Source: SXOA01 sp964444865 (lineage in GTDB: Bacteria > Planctomycetota > Planctomycetia > Pirellulales > Pirellulaceae). Taken from it: a DNA stretch of 5,816 nt. Position numbers and translations under genes: made by a program. The number at the start of each line of letters is the position of its first letter. Position 1 is the first letter of the stretch. The stretch spans positions 1 to 5,816 of the forward strand of contig CAYUJE010000374.1 in NCBI GenBank assembly GCA_964444865.1, in the 5' to 3' direction. Under the pieces are notes generated by a model. The model was not told the DNA's origin. It made no database searches and saw only the letters and a list, made by a program, of their open reading frames with translations. Shown piece after piece: positions 4,930 to 5,816 of this stretch.

Positions 4930-5816
4930 ATGTCGAATCCCGATTCCGGCAACAATTCGAACAGGAGCGGCACCGGAGGATCCCCCACCCCCTCTACTTC
5001 TAGCCGTTCGCACGCACCCGGCAGGGCTTGGGCGCTGATTGTGGGGCTCGCTCTCGGAGCCTTCGCCCTGTTTCTGGGGCAGCAATTGTTTTGGGAAAAC
5101 GGATCGAGCGTTAATCCCTCGGGTGCGGCTGAACATGTGAATGCTCAACTGAAGCGAGCCGAAGCTGCCGTGAAGGCTGCCGACCTGGCTCAGAAAGCCA
5201 TCGAAGCACAAGCGGCGGCGGACAAGGAATATGCCGCCAGGAGTGTCGAAGCAACCGAGGCGGCAGCCGCATACGAGCTTGCCAAGGCCGATCAGTCAAC
5301 GGATGCTTCCATGCTGGAGTCCGCGGCTCAAAAGTCCAAAGCTGCTGAACAAGCCCTCCGCTCCGCTGCCGATGTCGCCACTCGGCGGACTCGCGAAGCA
5401 ATCGTTGCAGTGGCCGCTTCCCAAAAATCACTGCTCGAAGCGCACTCTGGCGATTCCGCCGTTAACCAGGCGACCTTCCAGTGGACCTTGTTCGTTATCC
5501 TTTCGCTGATCTTCCTCAGCGTCTTTCCTTTTTCGGCTTACGCGTTTCGGCGCCGAGAGGTTCCTCGCCTCATCGCACAACTCAAGGTGGACTATGAGAT
5601 GCTGGGGAGCCAGCCGAATTCCCTGACCCCCACGGGGCATCAGGAATCCGACATCGTGAAGAGCCGCTGGAATTCCGAGAGCTACTACCTGCATTGCGGA
5701 CTGGCCATTCTGGCCTCTCTTGTGGGAGCGGCCATTTTCTGTTGGCGGCCCCCCGGATCGTTATTGGACGTCAACGCCCAGCATGGGATGCAACTGGGTT
5801 TTCTAGGTGCCTATAT
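4930..5816 (+). CDS. Unrecognised membrane protein with Ala-rich periplasmic coiled coil (3' end outside window)
   Basis: I do not recognise a family. The start is ATG 4930, with AAAGG at 4918-4922 seven bases upstream; 295 complete codons are visible and the frame is open at the right edge. Residues 1-32 are a Ser/Gly/Asn-rich polar tail. Residues about 33-54 (ALIVGLALGAFALFLG core) form a first membrane segment. Residues 66-171 are about 35% alanine (37 of 106) with regularly spaced Glu, Lys, Gln and Arg, and almost no Gly or Pro, as expected for a long helix or coiled coil. Residues 186-206 form a second membrane segment followed by RRRE. Residues about 254-272 form a third, and GMQLGFLGAY at the edge may begin a fourth. 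The positive-inside rule places the N-tail and the 207-250 loop in the cytoplasm and the coiled coil outside. It is divergent from the RTX gene, so no operon link is visible. Confidence 0.85.
   Translation, partial: MSNPDSGNNSNRSGTGGSPTPSTSSRSHAPGRAWALIVGLALGAFALFLGQQLFWENGSSVNPSGAAEHVNAQLKRAEAAVKAADLAQKAIEAQAAADKEYAARSVEATEAAAAYELAKADQSTDASMLESAAQKSKAAEQALRSAADVATRRTREAIVAVAASQKSLLEAHSGDSAVNQATFQWTLFVILSLIFLSVFPFSAYAFRRREVPRLIAQLKVDYEMLGSQPNSLTPTGHQESDIVKSRWNSESYYLHCGLAILASLVGAAIFCWRPPGSLLDVNAQHGMQLGFLGAY

Noticed and set aside
4610..5038. A 142-codon plus-strand open frame overlapping the start of the membrane-protein gene.
   Set aside because: It is in a different frame, overlaps the better-supported ATG at 4930 by over 100 bases, has no good ribosome-binding site and has no recognisable features. 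Its tail is Pro/Leu-rich read-through of the real gene.
1..5816. A defence, phage or mobile-element system.
   Set aside because: There is no transposase, integrase, nuclease, methylase, toxin-antitoxin pair, terminal inverted repeats or attachment-site signature. The three genes have no visible functional link.

Overview
The window looks like a chromosomal segment of a planctomycete, probably related to Pirellula, Rhodopirellula or Blastopirellula. Three things point there: a Tat-exported DUF1501 protein, a very large RTX-type surface protein whose N-terminus carries the planctomycete box FEQLEDRRVLA, and long, loosely packed intergenic DNA. GC content is moderate, about 45-65% in the 60-base blocks I counted by hand. 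I see no rRNA, tRNA, CRISPR array, transposase, integrase or attachment site.

Layout. Positions 1-1035 (minus strand) hold the first 345 codons of a DUF1501 protein that runs off the left edge. Positions 1036-1249 are a spacer with the DUF1501 ribosome-binding site, a 7-bp dyad, a weak promoter candidate and a strong intrinsic terminator belonging to the next gene. Positions 1250-4273 (minus) encode an intact 1007-residue secreted protein. It has a basic N-terminus with the planctomycete box, a beta-rich region, an embedded Rossmann-like domain of about 220 residues that resembles glutamine-amidotransferase/ThuA folds, a second beta-rich region, about 17 RTX calcium-binding nonapeptides, and a C-terminal capping module. 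Positions 4274-4929 are a 656-bp divergent intergenic region with small dyads and an imperfect direct repeat. Positions 4930-5816 (plus) hold the first 295 codons of an unrecognised membrane protein with at least three membrane segments and an alanine-rich coiled coil between the first two.

How the genes relate. The two minus-strand genes point the same way but are separated by the terminator, so they are probably separate transcription units. The plus-strand gene is divergent. The RTX and DUF1501 proteins are both predicted to act outside the cytoplasm and the third protein sits in a membrane, but nothing visible places them in one pathway. I do not see a convincing new multi-gene system. 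The best lead is the amidotransferase-like domain inside the RTX protein, encoded by DNA of lower GC than its flanks. The second is the uncharacterised coiled-coil membrane protein.
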